Assembly: GCF_000445995.2 (NCBI RefSeq)
Contig: NC_022080.4
Coordinates: 2,576,001-2,640,000 of the forward strand
From: Geobacillus genomosp. 3
GTDB taxonomy: Bacteria > Bacillota > Bacilli > Bacillales > Anoxybacillaceae
Direction: 5' to 3'
Length of the DNA stretch: 64,000 bases
The position numbers and the translations under genes were made by a program. This document shows, in pieces, positions 44,861 to 52,679 of the stretch (positions are counted from its first letter, which is position 1; every line of letters starts with the position of its first letter). Below the pieces are notes generated by a model, which made no database searches, was not told where the DNA came from, and saw only the letters and a list, made by a program, of their open reading frames with translations.

Positions 44861-44904
44861 CCGTCTCCCGCTCCCTTGTCCGTTTGATTTTCAATAATTT
44901 TATT

Positions 44905-45660
44905 TTACCTCATCGCCCGCAGCGAATAAAGCAAAATTCCAGCGGCGACGGCGACGTTGAGCGATTCGGCTTGGCCGTAGATCGGGATATAGATGTTTTC
45001 CGTCGTCATCTCAAGCCACTCGCGCCGGACGCCGCTTCCTTCATTGCCGACGAGCAAGGCGAATGAGGACGATGGACGAACAGTGCGGTAATCGGCGGCG
45101 TTCTCCAGGGCGGTGCCGTACACCGGAATGCCCCGCTCCTTGAAACGCGCGATCCATTGCGCCAGGTCGCCTTTGACAACCGGAAGGTGAAACAGCGACC
45201 CTTGCGTCGCTCGCACGACCTTCGGATTGTACAAGTCGGCGCACCCTTCGCCAAGGATGACGGCGTCGATCCCGGCGGCGTCGGCGGTGCGAATCATCGT
45301 CCCGAGGTTGCCCGGGTCTTGCACGGCGTCAATGAGCAAGGCGGTCTTCACGCCGTCAAGCTCGGCTGGCAACTGGCGGCACACCGCGGCGATGCCTTGC
45401 GGCGTTTCCGTGCTGCTGACGGCCTTCATCACCGCTTCGGTCACGACCGCAACCGGGACGTCTCCAACGTTCCAGCCGGGCGGGACGGCTGTTTGCTCAT
45501 CGACGATCAGTTCGACAAGAGGGGCGTTGCTTTTGACCGCCTCTTCGACAAGATGAAATCCTTCGAGCCAAAACCACCCGGTCTCATCGCGCCCTTTTTT
45601 CGTCAACAGCTTTTTCCACTGCTTCACGCGTGCGTTTTTCGGCGATTCGATCCGCTTCAC
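44905..45660 (-). CDS. ysgA: TrmH/SpoU-family RNA 2'-O-methyltransferase (YsgA)
   Basis: A 251-residue SPOUT methyltransferase. The N-terminal substrate-binding part contains IESPKNARVKQWKKL and GWFWLEGFHLVEEAV; the knotted SAM-binding domain contains DAVQDPGNLGTMIRTADAAGIDAVI, FALLVGNEGSGVRREWL and IPIYGQAESLNVAVAAGILLY. The target is rRNA or tRNA; not determined. GTG 45660 overlaps the msrA stop (GTGA) and gives the family N-terminus; the earlier ATG lies inside msrA. Confidence 0.92.
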   Translation of the reverse strand: MKRIESPKNARVKQWKKLLTKKGRDETGWFWLEGFHLVEEAVKSNAPLVELIVDEQTAVPPGWNVGDVPVAVVTEAVMKAVSSTETPQGIAAVCRQLPAELDGVKTALLIDAVQDPGNLGTMIRTADAAGIDAVILGEGCADLYNPKVVRATQGSLFHLPVVKGDLAQWIARFKERGIPVYGTALENAADYRTVRPSSSFALLVGNEGSGVRREWLEMTTENIYIPIYGQAESLNVAVAAGILLYSLRAMR

Positions 45661-46181
45661 CGCTTCGTCCCCCAATGGTTGGCGATAAACTCGTCGCGTC
45701 CGGACGCAGCGCGGTCCTGCTTGTAATGCTCCGGATTTTTCTTATGGTAGTTTTGATGATACTCTTCGGCCGGGTAAAACGTTGTCGCCGGCAAAATTTT
45801 CGTCACAATCGGCTTTGAAAAGCGGCCGCTTTCTTCTAACGCCCGCTTCGACTGCTCGGCGAGCTGGCGCTGTGTTTCGTTATGGTAAAAAATCGCCGTC
45901 CGGTATTGCGGTCCGCGGTCGTGAAACTGGCCGCCGTCATCGGTCGGGTCGATTTGACACCAATACAGCTCCAAAAGCCGCTCATACGGAAAGACGTTCG
46001 GATCAAACGTAATTTGCACCGCTTCGTAGTGGCCGGTCGTGCCTGTTTTCACTTGCTCATACGTCGGGTTTTCGACATGCCCGCCCGTATAGCCGGAGAC
46101 GATGCCGTAAATGCCGTCAAGCTCCTCAAACGGCGTCACCATGCACCAGAAGCAGCCGCCGGCGAATGTCGCTTTTTCCAT
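45657..46181 (-). CDS. msrA: Peptide methionine sulfoxide reductase MsrA
   Basis: A 174-residue enzyme reducing methionine-S-sulfoxide. The catalytic GGCFWC motif is at residues 8-13 and the conserved GYTGG, [21 protein letters not shown] and [24 protein letters not shown]-type segment (here starting WCQIDPT) follow. No MsrB domain is fused. A TATAAT (46219-46224) with ATGACA 16 bases upstream is the likely promoter. It is coupled to ysgA downstream, an arrangement that differs from B. subtilis. Confidence 0.97.
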   Translation of the reverse strand: [174 protein letters not shown]

Positions 46182-46218
46182 TGTGTCGTCACCTCATGCG
46201 TCAAGTTTCTTCCTTGTG

Positions 46219-46246
46219 ATTATAGCAAAATGTGAGCCGTTGTCAT
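46219..46246 (-). promoter_or_regulatory. Promoter of msrA-ysgA
   Basis: ATGACA (46241-46246), 16 bases, TATAAT (46219-46224), reading on the minus strand, about 38 bases before the msrA start. Confidence 0.65.
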
Positions 46247-46280
46247 CTTTCACGCCCAAAGCGGGGTGCACGCCGGCCGC

Positions 46281-46496
46281 TCATGTCGATGAGTCAAGCC
46301 GTTGCTTCATTTCGTGAAGCAAACGGTCAAACAGGAGGATATAGTGTGTGCGAATGCGTTCATACATGTCCATCGCCGTTTCTTCATCATACGTATGGGA
46401 TGTTCGGTTGCGGTCTTCGAGCATGCGAAGCCATATCTCCCCGCCTTGAATCAGCCCTTCCCGAAACGCCTCGCGAACCGGGCGGTTTCGCGGCCA
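46281..46496 (-). pseudogene. Truncated HEPN toxin-like (HI0074/NTase substrate-binding) gene
   Basis: A 71-codon open stretch with no start codon and stops just upstream. It reads VREAFREGLIQGGEIWLRMLEDRNRTSHTYDEETAMDMYERI...LLHEMKQRLDSST. This is the C-terminal half of an HI0074-type protein, formerly called nucleotidyltransferase substrate-binding and now recognised as HEPN toxins of HEPN/MNT toxin-antitoxin pairs. The HEPN active-site motif RX4H is present as RNRTSH. The N-terminal half and the MNT antitoxin gene are missing, so it is a relic. An extended -10 (TGGTATAAT) lies upstream near 46540. Confidence 0.7.
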
Positions 46497-46621
46497 TCAT
46501 CATCACTCATTTCGCTCTCGTTTTTTCCCTATTATACCATATGACACGGGCCGCTCATGCATAAATCCGCCCTCATTGGCAAACGATAACGGTGTACAAA
46601 ACGGCAAACGAGGTGATGACA

Positions 46622-46831
46622 ATGGATTTAAACCTTCGTCATGCGATTATGCACAATGTTGCCAACAACTCGAAAGACCAGCTCGAAAATACGATCGAAG
46701 ACGCCATTCAACGGGGCGAGGAAAAATATTTGCCCGGTCTTGGCGTCTTGTTCGAAGCCATTTGGAAACGGGCGAGTGAGCAGCAAAAAGACATGATGCT
46801 CACCACACTCGAGCAGGCCGTAAAGCAGTAA
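46622..46831 (+). CDS. sspI: Small acid-soluble spore protein I
   Basis: A 69-residue minor spore protein. [67 protein letters not shown] matches SspI over its whole length. SspI is made in the forespore under sigma-G. The ATG at 46622 is chosen because it gives the known N-terminus and GAGGTG lies six bases upstream; an ATG ten codons earlier is in frame but lacks support. A clear sigma-G promoter was not found. The terminator follows at 46852. Confidence 0.95.
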   Translation: MDLNLRHAIMHNVANNSKDQLENTIEDAIQRGEEKYLPGLGVLFEAIWKRASEQQKDMMLTTLEQAVKQ

Positions 46832-46851
46832 AGCAATAAAAGGCCGACAGC

Positions 46852-46885
46852 CACCGCGCTGTTTTCGCCGCGGTGATCTTTTCCG
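46852..46885 (+). terminator. Terminator of sspI
   Basis: CACCGCG and CGCGGTG with a ten-base loop followed by ATCTTTTCC. Confidence 0.7.
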
Positions 46886-47370
46886 CCTGAAGGGTGGCAA
46901 AAAATCAACGGTTTCCCTTGATCGCGTGCCATGCGGGAAAGAAACCGGCTGACGCAAATCCCTTCCATTTCCGAAGCTCTATGAGAGGGCTGTACATTCC
47001 GTTCAATGACCTGCCTTTCAGACAGCGTCAACAGCCCACATCAGCTGGAACAGTCCGCCCGATTGAGGGCGGCTTTTCCATTTTCCTCCCCCGTTTTTTA
47101 ATTACAGTCATTCCCACCCGCCATGTAGCCTCTCCCTTTTCCCCAATCCGGTTTCGCCACCGTCTAACGCATGACAACCCAAGCCAAATGAGCACCCCGG
47201 CAAGCTGAACCGTCATCCATTATTACGTTTTTTTATCTATAGTAAAAAATCCGTATTACTTTTTACTATTTTCACTATCTAAATATAAAAAATACATGAC
47301 CCGAAAACAGCGAAATCACACATCAAAACATGGAAAGTAACAAAAAAATATAAAAAATATAAAAATGTTA
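46886..47370. other. Intergenic region without a convincing gene
   Basis: The first 330 bases are GC-rich and hold only weak open frames on both strands. A hairpin CCGCCC-GATTGA-GGGCGG followed by CTTTT (47055-47077) looks like a plus-strand terminator with no gene before it, so a gene may have been lost here. From about 47217 the sequence becomes strongly AT-rich, rich in A and T runs, leading into the Paa-like operon promoter. Confidence 0.5.
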
Positions 47371-47399
47371 TTGACTGAATTTTTGAATTGTTTTATATT
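47371..47399 (+). promoter_or_regulatory. Promoter of the Paa-like operon
   Basis: TTGACT (47371-47376), a 17-base spacer and TATATT (47394-47399), each one base from consensus, within an AT-rich up-region. Confidence 0.82.
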
Positions 47400-47433
47400 A
47401 TGTTTTAGAAACGATATTTTAAAAAACATAATA
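47396..47433. promoter_or_regulatory. Inverted repeat overlapping the Paa-like promoter
   Basis: TATTATGTTTT (47396-47406) and AAAACATAATA (47423-47433) are perfect 11-base inverse copies with centres 27 bases apart. The first arm overlaps the -10 element, so a repressor bound here would block transcription. No regulator gene is adjacent. Confidence 0.6.
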
Positions 47434-47453
47434 AATAAAGGTGAGGGGATATT

Positions 47454-48386
47454 ATGACGAAGGAAGAATTAATTCAAAAAATTAAAAACGGGTTTATTTT
47501 GGAAAATCAGGAGGATATGAACGACGAGTATCGCGAAGCGCTGAAACAGACGCTTAAGATTGTGGCGGATACCGAGCTGTTAAGCGTTCCACCGCTGTTG
47601 ACAGTGTACGATGATATTCCGAGCCTAAACTTAAAAATCACCGCCTTGGCGGTCATGCAAGACGAAATCGGACACGCCCACATCGCCTGGCGGTTGCTGA
47701 AAGATTTAGGAGAAGATATTGAAAGCTTGATGTTTAAACGGGAGCCTCATGAATGGAAAAACCCGTATGCCTTCGACTTTAAATTGGATAACTGGATTGA
47801 ATTTGGCGTGTTTAACGCGTTTTTCGACCGGGCGGGCTATACGCTTCTCGGCGATGCCTTCCGCCATACGTCCTACGGTCCATGGAAGCGCGCCCTTGTG
47901 AAAGTGGACAAAGAAGAGTTGTTCCATTTGCGCAACGGCGAGGTCATTATGAGAAACGCCATGAAACAGCCGGAAACCGCAAAACTCGTGCAAGAAGCAG
48001 TCGATTGGATGTTCTTGATGGCGCTCGAGTTTTTCGGTGTGGCCGACCACTTGAAAAAGCGGTCCGCACAGCTCGAATATAGCCTGAAAGGAAGCACAAA
48101 CGATGAGCTGCGGCAAATTTGGCTCTCGACTGCCGTTCCGTTCTGCGAAAAAATCGGGGTGAAAGTGCCTGCGCATTACGACGAGGAAACAGGAAAATAC
48201 GTTCTTGATGTTCCGTTCCCGTGCAAGTTTGATCCTGAAAAGAAAAAATGGCTGTTTGACCAGCCGGATACGTGGGAAAACGTCGTGAAACGGTTTAAAG
48301 CCCGCGGTCCGCAAAATAAAGAGTTTGTGGAAAGAGTGCAAAAAGGATATTACGAGCTGGAGCAAGCACGAAAAGAGGTGGTATAA
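47454..48386 (+). CDS. PaaA-like diiron oxygenase subunit
   Basis: A 310-residue ferritin-like helical protein of the phenylacetyl-CoA epoxidase alpha family. The carboxylate-bridged diiron ligands can be placed: E41 in DTELLS, E71 and H74 in QDEIGHAH, an acidic residue near 125 in FFDRAGY, and E155 and H158 in EELFHLRNGE. The family oxidises aromatic acyl-CoA thioesters with O2. It leads a five-gene operon but no reductase (PaaE) or CoA ligase (PaaK) is present, so the substrate may not be phenylacetyl-CoA. GTGAGGGG lies before the ATG. Confidence 0.88.
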   Translation: MTKEELIQKIKNGFILENQEDMNDEYREALKQTLKIVADTELLSVPPLLTVYDDIPSLNLKITALAVMQDEIGHAHIAWRLLKDLGEDIESLMFKREPHEWKNPYAFDFKLDNWIEFGVFNAFFDRAGYTLLGDAFRHTSYGPWKRALVKVDKEELFHLRNGEVIMRNAMKQPETAKLVQEAVDWMFLMALEFFGVADHLKKRSAQLEYSLKGSTNDELRQIWLSTAVPFCEKIGVKVPAHYDEETGKYVLDVPFPCKFDPEKKKWLFDQPDTWENVVKRFKARGPQNKEFVERVQKGYYELEQARKEVV

Positions 48387-48388
48387 CA

Positions 48389-48718
48389 ATGGAATCCGTT
48401 TCCAACACAAAAGAAACGATCTGTTGGGAAGCGCTTACGGAAGTGATGGATCCTGAATTTCCTGTCAGTGTGGTGGATATGGGACTAATCTATGACATTA
48501 AAGAAAAAGACGGCACGGTTGACATCACGATGACGTACACCGCATCGTCATGCGCGTGCATGGAATGGATTGAAAGCGATATCCGTGACCGACTGCTGCA
48601 AGAAGATTTCGTTAACCACGTCAATATCCACGTCGTTTGGGATCCGGTTTGGACCGTTGACCGCTTAAGCGAAAAAGCAAAAGAAAAATTGAAATATTGG
48701 GGTGTGAGCGCGAAATGA
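48389..48718 (+). CDS. PaaD N-terminal-like DUF59/MIP18 protein
   Basis: A 109-residue MIP18/SufT-type protein: LTEVMDPEFPVSVVDMGLIYDIKEKDGTVDITMTYTASSCACMEWIESDIRDRLL. DUF59 proteins help assemble iron or iron-sulfur centres, and PaaD is needed for Paa epoxidase activity. Classical PaaD carries a C-terminal zinc-ribbon part; here that part is a separate gene (49567-49788). It starts two bases after the oxygenase stop. The cysteine pair in SSCACM is the reactive site of the family. Confidence 0.88.
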   Translation: MESVSNTKETICWEALTEVMDPEFPVSVVDMGLIYDIKEKDGTVDITMTYTASSCACMEWIESDIRDRLLQEDFVNHVNIHVVWDPVWTVDRLSEKAKEKLKYWGVSAK

Positions 48719-48957
48719 ACAACGAAAAACACGAGTATTACGTTTTTGCCCGGATCAATCGCGGAGATGACCTGATGTTCATCGGTTCCGTTGATGCCGA
48801 TTCGGACAGCTTGGCCAAAATTTATGCAAACTTCACGTATGATGAAGAAGACTGGTTTGAAATGTTTGTCGTCAAGAAAGAGAACTTTTTGCCCGTCTCC
48901 CTTTCTGACGGTGTGATGAATTATGAATCCCGTATTAAAGGAGCTGAAGCGATATGA
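48715..48957 (+). CDS. PaaB-like subunit
   Basis: An 80-residue protein, MNNEKHEYYVFARINRGDDLMFIGSVDADSDSLAKIYANFTYDEEDWFEMFVVKKENF. The pattern of an N-terminal YxVFxR, then GSV.A...A...A...Y..., then W.E..VV matches PaaB, the small subunit that bridges the oxygenase subunits. The start overlaps the upstream stop (ATGA) and GTGTGAGCG precedes it. It is diverged from enterobacterial PaaB, so the call rests partly on its place in the operon. Confidence 0.78.
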   Translation: MNNEKHEYYVFARINRGDDLMFIGSVDADSDSLAKIYANFTYDEEDWFEMFVVKKENFLPVSLSDGVMNYESRIKGAEAI

Positions 48958-49577
48958 GCAAAAACGCGTTAATCACGTTGATTGAAGGCATTGCCGATAA
49001 CAAATTCGTTTTAGGCGATCGTTTGGCGAAGGTGGGATTCAGCGCTCCGGATGTGGAATCGATGCTCGCTTCCATCGCAATGGCGCAAGGGGAATTAGGG
49101 CATGCGCGGCTATTGTATTGGTGGACGTTTGACTTGAACGGGCATGTTGGCAAAAAACCGGATATTAAAGGCGAAACCGGGAAATCGTTCAAAGCGGTTA
49201 GAGAGACGAACGGCTGGATTGAGTTAATCGCCAACTTTTATGTTATTAATCTCGCCATCGATGTCATCTTTGAATCGTTGGTGAATACGGATCACAAAGA
49301 GGTTGTATCCCATGTCAACAAGCTGTTTTTAGAGCATAAGGAACATTGCATCTACTCCGAGAACTGGGCGATCAAATTGCTTCGTGATCAAGGATCGGTG
49401 CCGAAACGATTTGAAAACGCGCTCCATCGCATCGTGCCTGAAGTCGAGCAATGGTTAAAAGAAATGGAGGAAACGGTTGAGTTATACCCGTATTTGTCCT
49501 ATCGGGATTTGCTTGCCCGCTTCCAAAACGGCCTTCGACACGTTTGGCGGAAAGAGGCGGTGACCGATGCAAAATAA
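48954..49577 (+). CDS. PaaC-like oxygenase subunit
   Basis: A 207-residue helical protein of the PaaC type, the structural partner of PaaA. It contains MAQGELGHARLLYWW, so an ExxH pair is retained at E47 and H50, and EHKEHCIYSENW in a later helix. Enterobacterial PaaC has lost its metal site; whether this copy still binds iron is open. The length is shorter than E. coli PaaC (248). It overlaps the PaaB stop by four bases (ATGA). Confidence 0.85.
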   Translation: MSKNALITLIEGIADNKFVLGDRLAKVGFSAPDVESMLASIAMAQGELGHARLLYWWTFDLNGHVGKKPDIKGETGKSFKAVRETNGWIELIANFYVINLAIDVIFESLVNTDHKEVVSHVNKLFLEHKEHCIYSENWAIKLLRDQGSVPKRFENALHRIVPEVEQWLKEMEETVELYPYLSYRDLLARFQNGLRHVWRKEAVTDAK

Positions 49578-49788
49578 TTACGATGAAAAGCCGCACTGCT
49601 CCTTTTGCCATTCTACCAATGTGCAGCTGATCGCGCCGTTTGGCACAGCACAATTGGTCAGACAGTTTTACTGTCATTCATGCAAAAGCGTGTTTGAATA
49701 CATCCGCTGGCAAAGCGAAGAGCGGTCAGAACATGTGGGCCAATCAAGAAACTTCATAACAGGAGCCGCGCATACGCCGGCACAATAA
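49567..49788 (+). CDS. Zinc-ribbon protein equivalent to the PaaD C-terminal domain
   Basis: A 73-residue protein with CSFCHSTNVQLIAPFGTAQLVRQFYCHSCKSVFEYIRW. The CxxC...CxxC spacing and the sequence around PFGTAQ..R..Y.C..C...FEY match the tail of PaaD (CPxCxSxxTxxxSxFGSTxCKAxYxCxxCxEPFDYFK). It overlaps the paaC-like gene by 11 bases and closes the operon, just before a terminator. A split PaaD is unusual. Confidence 0.85.
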   Translation: MQNNYDEKPHCSFCHSTNVQLIAPFGTAQLVRQFYCHSCKSVFEYIRWQSEERSEHVGQSRNFITGAAHTPAQ

Positions 49789-49814
49789 GTGGCGCTTAAT
49801 CTGTCAACAAGAAA

Positions 49815-49843
49815 GTGTCCCGAAATGTTCGGGACACCTTTTT
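49815..49843 (+). terminator. Terminator of the Paa-like operon
   Basis: GTGTCCCGAA and TTCGGGACAC form a perfect ten-base stem with a three-base loop followed by CTTTTTC. The 200 bases after it, up to the M42 gene, contain nothing I can interpret. Confidence 0.95.
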
Positions 49844-50037
49844 CGCATTTACGCAATGCGACACGTCATGGTCAGGAACCGATGGTTTCCTCTCCCCGCT
49901 AAAGCGCCGCGTTCACAAAATTTCCTACTTGAACAACGCTTTCCTTGGCCGCGTTGGTGATGAAATCCACCGGCTTTTAAGACAGAGCAGGCTATATGGC
50001 CAAAAGAACTCGTTTTTAGGTCGGTCTTTTCGGCTGT

Positions 50038-51123
50038 TTATTCAAATGTAATTTCGTTCACCTTATTGGCGTCAAGCCGTTTGATGACTTCGACAAGCAG
50101 CTTGACCGTATTTTCATAGTCGTCGCGATGCAAAATGGCGGCGTGGGAATGGATGTAGCGCGTCGGGATGGCGATCGTCAGCGACGGAACGCCAATGCCG
50201 GTTAAGTGAATCGCCCCGGCGTCCGTGCCTCCGCCTGGCATGGCGTCAAAATGATACGGAATGTTCAGCTCCTCCGCCACTTCGATGACGAATTCACGCA
50301 AGCCGCGGTGCGACACCATCGTCGCATCGTACAAGACGATGTGCGGGCCGGCACCGAGTTTGCCCATCGCTTCTTTTTCCGAGACGCCCGGCGTGTCGCC
50401 GGCAATGCCGACATCAACAGCAAACGCGATATCCGGCTCGATGGACTGGGCCGCCGTGCGCGCGCCGCGCAAGCCGACTTCCTCCTGCACCGTTCCGACG
50501 CCGTATACGGTGTTCGGATGGTCAACCTCTTTTAACTGCTTGAGCACATCGATGGCGATGGCACAGCCAATCCGGTTGTCCCATGCTTTCGCTAGGAGCA
50601 TTTTTTCATTGTTCAGTACCGTAAATTCGAAATACGGCACGATCATATCGCCCGGGCGGACGCCCCATTCCATCGCTTCCTCGCGGCTTGTCGCGCCGAT
50701 GTCGATGAACATGTCTTTGATGTCGACCGGTTTTTTGCGCGCCTCCGGCGGCAAAATGTGCGGCGGCTTTGAGCCGATGACGCCGGTGATGTCCCCTTTT
50801 TTCGTCACGATCGTGACGCGCTGGGCGAGCATTACTTGGCTCCACCAGCCGCCGAGCGTCTGAAAGCGGATGAACCCTTTGTCATCGATTTGCGTCACCA
50901 TAAAGCCGACTTCATCCAAATGGCCGGCGATCATCACTTTCGGCCCGCCTGATTTCCCTTCTTTTTTCGCGATTAAGCTGCCGAGGCCGTCGGTTGTCAC
51001 TTCATCCGCATATGGGGCTATGTATGTCTTCATCACATCGCGCGCTTCCCGTTCGTTGCCGGGGACGCCTTTTGCATCGGTCAGCGCTTTCAGCATCGTC
51101 AACGTTTCATCCAACTTCGCCAT
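50038..51123 (-). CDS. ysdC: M42-family aminopeptidase (YsdC)
   Basis: A 361-residue cobalt/zinc aminopeptidase of the glutamyl aminopeptidase/endoglucanase M group. Metal-binding motifs are [56 protein letters not shown] and the late [21 protein letters not shown]. These enzymes form dodecameric tetrahedra and degrade small peptides. The ATG at 51123 ([11 protein letters not shown]) follows AAAGGGG; the upstream extension is not typical. Confidence 0.95.
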   Translation of the reverse strand: MAKLDETLTMLKALTDAKGVPGNEREARDVMKTYIAPYADEVTTDGLGSLIAKKEGKSGGPKVMIAGHLDEVGFMVTQIDDKGFIRFQTLGGWWSQVMLAQRVTIVTKKGDITGVIGSKPPHILPPEARKKPVDIKDMFIDIGATSREEAMEWGVRPGDMIVPYFEFTVLNNEKMLLAKAWDNRIGCAIAIDVLKQLKEVDHPNTVYGVGTVQEEVGLRGARTAAQSIEPDIAFAVDVGIAGDTPGVSEKEAMGKLGAGPHIVLYDATMVSHRGLREFVIEVAEELNIPYHFDAMPGGGTDAGAIHLTGIGVPSLTIAIPTRYIHSHAAILHRDDYENTVKLLVEVIKRLDANKVNEITFE

Positions 51124-51220
51124 TTTGGTACCCCTTTCCGTTTTTGTCCACTTTTTATTATACTTGAAAAGACTGGCGGTTGGCAAAATTCAATCATTCG
51201 CTTCCCGAAAGACAAACAAG

Positions 51221-51706
51221 TTAATACCGTTCGTTTTGCCGCTGATGATTCACTTCATTTTTCCGCCGGTACGCCGCCGTAATCTCATCCGGTGAAAACT
51301 TAAGCGCCGCCCCAAGGCGCAAATAGTCGGCAAACAGCCCCTCATACTCCTCGCGCCCCCTCGTTGCGCCAAACCGCTCGGCGGCGCGAAAGACGGCCAA
51401 AAACTGCTCGACAAGCGGCCGCTCGACAGCCGGAAGCTCTCGGCTTTCATAAAACAGCCCGCACTCCAATCCGAGCGACAGCAAAAAATGCAAACCGTCG
51501 ACATACTCCTCGAGCACCCGTTCCGCCGGCGCCGGTGGCTTCACGCTCCAAAATTTAAAACAGCGCGTCTCGTTGGCCAGCTCTCCCAGCTCGACGAGAA
51601 AGGCGAGCAATTTTCGATTGAACAACGCTTCATGCACAAGATCGTGCTCTGTTTCAATCCGCTCGTCCAAGGCGCGCTGCATGTCGTAAAGCAAAAGCCA
51701 GTCCAT
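51221..51706 (-). CDS. dut: Dimeric dUTP diphosphatase
   Basis: A 161-residue all-helical dUTPase of the dimeric (dUTPase_2, phage/trypanosome-like) type rather than the trimeric beta-fold. The metal-binding pairs are E..E in VELGELANETRCFKFW and E..D in LEEYVDGLHFLLSLGLE. It converts dUTP to dUMP, preventing uracil incorporation. It starts after AGGAGG, and lies between ysdC and ysdA. Confidence 0.9.
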   Translation of the reverse strand: MDWLLLYDMQRALDERIETEHDLVHEALFNRKLLAFLVELGELANETRCFKFWSVKPPAPAERVLEEYVDGLHFLLSLGLECGLFYESRELPAVERPLVEQFLAVFRAAERFGATRGREEYEGLFADYLRLGAALKFSPDEITAAYRRKNEVNHQRQNERY

Positions 51707-51721
51707 GCTCTTTCCCTCCTT

Positions 51722-51979
51722 CTACCGCATCCACTTCCAATAGAAAAACACCTCCGCAGCCGCCAGCAGCGGCAACCCATAGCGAAAGACGCGATGGCGC
51801 GTCTTATGGCGGAATACATGCATCCCAACCGCCGCACCGATGGCCCCGCCCGCAAACGACAGCAGCCAAAGCGTCCGCTCGGCGATGCGGAAGCGGCGGC
51901 GCTTCGCCTTATATTTGTCAAGCCCCATCATGAAAAAGGCAAGAAGGTTCATCGCTATTCCGTATTGTACCATATCCAT
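51722..51979 (-). CDS. ysdA: DUF1294 membrane protein (YsdA)
   Basis: An 85-residue protein with two or three helices: GIAMNLLAFFMMGLDKYKAKRRRFRIAERTLWLLSFAGGAIGAAVGMHVFRHKTRH. The DKYKA..R..RI.E..L and GG..G...GM...RHKT motifs define DUF1294. Function unknown. ATG 51979 (MDMVQYG) and 51973 (MVQYG) are both possible; the ribosome site AAGGAAAGGG suits the first slightly better. It lies downstream of the rplT terminator. Confidence 0.85.
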   Translation of the reverse strand: MDMVQYGIAMNLLAFFMMGLDKYKAKRRRFRIAERTLWLLSFAGGAIGAAVGMHVFRHKTRHRVFRYGLPLLAAAEVFFYWKWMR

Positions 51980-52042
51980 CCCTTTCCTTGACACGAAAAA
52001 CCGTAGCGCTGACCGGCTTTCACGGTCCATTTCGTTGCCGAA

Positions 52043-52073
52043 GAAAAAACGGCCACCCTTCGTCAGGATGGCC
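52043..52073 (-). terminator. Terminator of infC-rpmI-rplT
   Basis: GGCCATCCT and AGGGTGGCC arms with a short loop, then GTTTTTTC on the minus strand, eight bases after the rplT stop. Confidence 0.88.
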
Positions 52074-52080
52074 ATCACGG

Positions 52081-52440
52081 TTACTTATTCAAGTTCGCTT
52101 TCGCCAAGTCAGCGAGTTGGGCGAATGCCGCTTGGTCGTTGACCGCCAAATCGGCGAGCATTTTCCGGTTCACTTCAACGCCGGCCTGTTTCAAACCGTG
52201 CATCAAACGGCTGTACGACAAGCCGTTTTGGCGGGCCGCCGCATTGATGCGGGCGATCCACAATTTGCGGAAATCGCGCTTCCGTTGACGACGGTCGCGA
52301 TACGCGTACATGAGCGATTTCATGACTTGTTGGTTCGCAACTCTATATAACGCGTGTTTCGCGCCGAAATACCCTTTCGCAAGCTTCAATACTTTTTTGC
52401 GACGTCTGCGCGTCACTGGTCCACCTTTTACGCGTGGCAT
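52081..52440 (-). CDS. rplT: 50S ribosomal protein L20
   Basis: A 119-residue basic protein needed for early 50S assembly: [70 protein letters not shown]. In Bacillaceae L20 also binds the infC leader and represses the operon. It is 26 bases downstream of rpmI. Confidence 0.99.
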   Translation of the reverse strand: MPRVKGGPVTRRRRKKVLKLAKGYFGAKHALYRVANQQVMKSLMYAYRDRRQRKRDFRKLWIARINAAARQNGLSYSRLMHGLKQAGVEVNRKMLADLAVNDQAAFAQLADLAKANLNK

Positions 52441-52466
52441 AATCGTTCCCTCCTATGAATCGGTCA

Positions 52467-52667
52467 TTATTTCAAGTTGTCAAGCATTTGGCGGATGCGT
52501 TTGAAGTCGCCAGGTGAAACAAGCGCCGCTTTACGAAGCTGGCGTTTTTGTTTTTTCGTTTTATTGGCAAACAAGTGGCTCGTATACGCATGGCCGCGTT
52601 TTAATTTGCCGCTCGCCGTTTTTTTGAACCGTTTGGCCGAGCCGCGGTGAGTTTTCATTTTTGGCAT
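52467..52667 (-). CDS. rpmI: 50S ribosomal protein L35
   Basis: A 66-residue basic protein, [62 protein letters not shown], identical in pattern to L35. It lies 12 bases after infC with AGGAGG before the ATG. Confidence 0.99.
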   Translation of the reverse strand: MPKMKTHRGSAKRFKKTASGKLKRGHAYTSHLFANKTKKQKRQLRKAALVSPGDFKRIRQMLDNLK

Positions 52668-52679
52668 CGTAGTTCCTCC

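Noticed and set aside
46628..46957. A 109-codon minus-strand ORF antisense to sspI
   Set aside because: sspI is certain on the plus strand; the antisense frame has shadow composition.
47028..47216. A 62-codon minus-strand ORF between sspI and the Paa-like operon
   Set aside because: It begins MTVQLAGVLIWLGLSCVRRW, which could be a membrane segment, but there is no ribosome site or promoter and the rest has no protein-like pattern.
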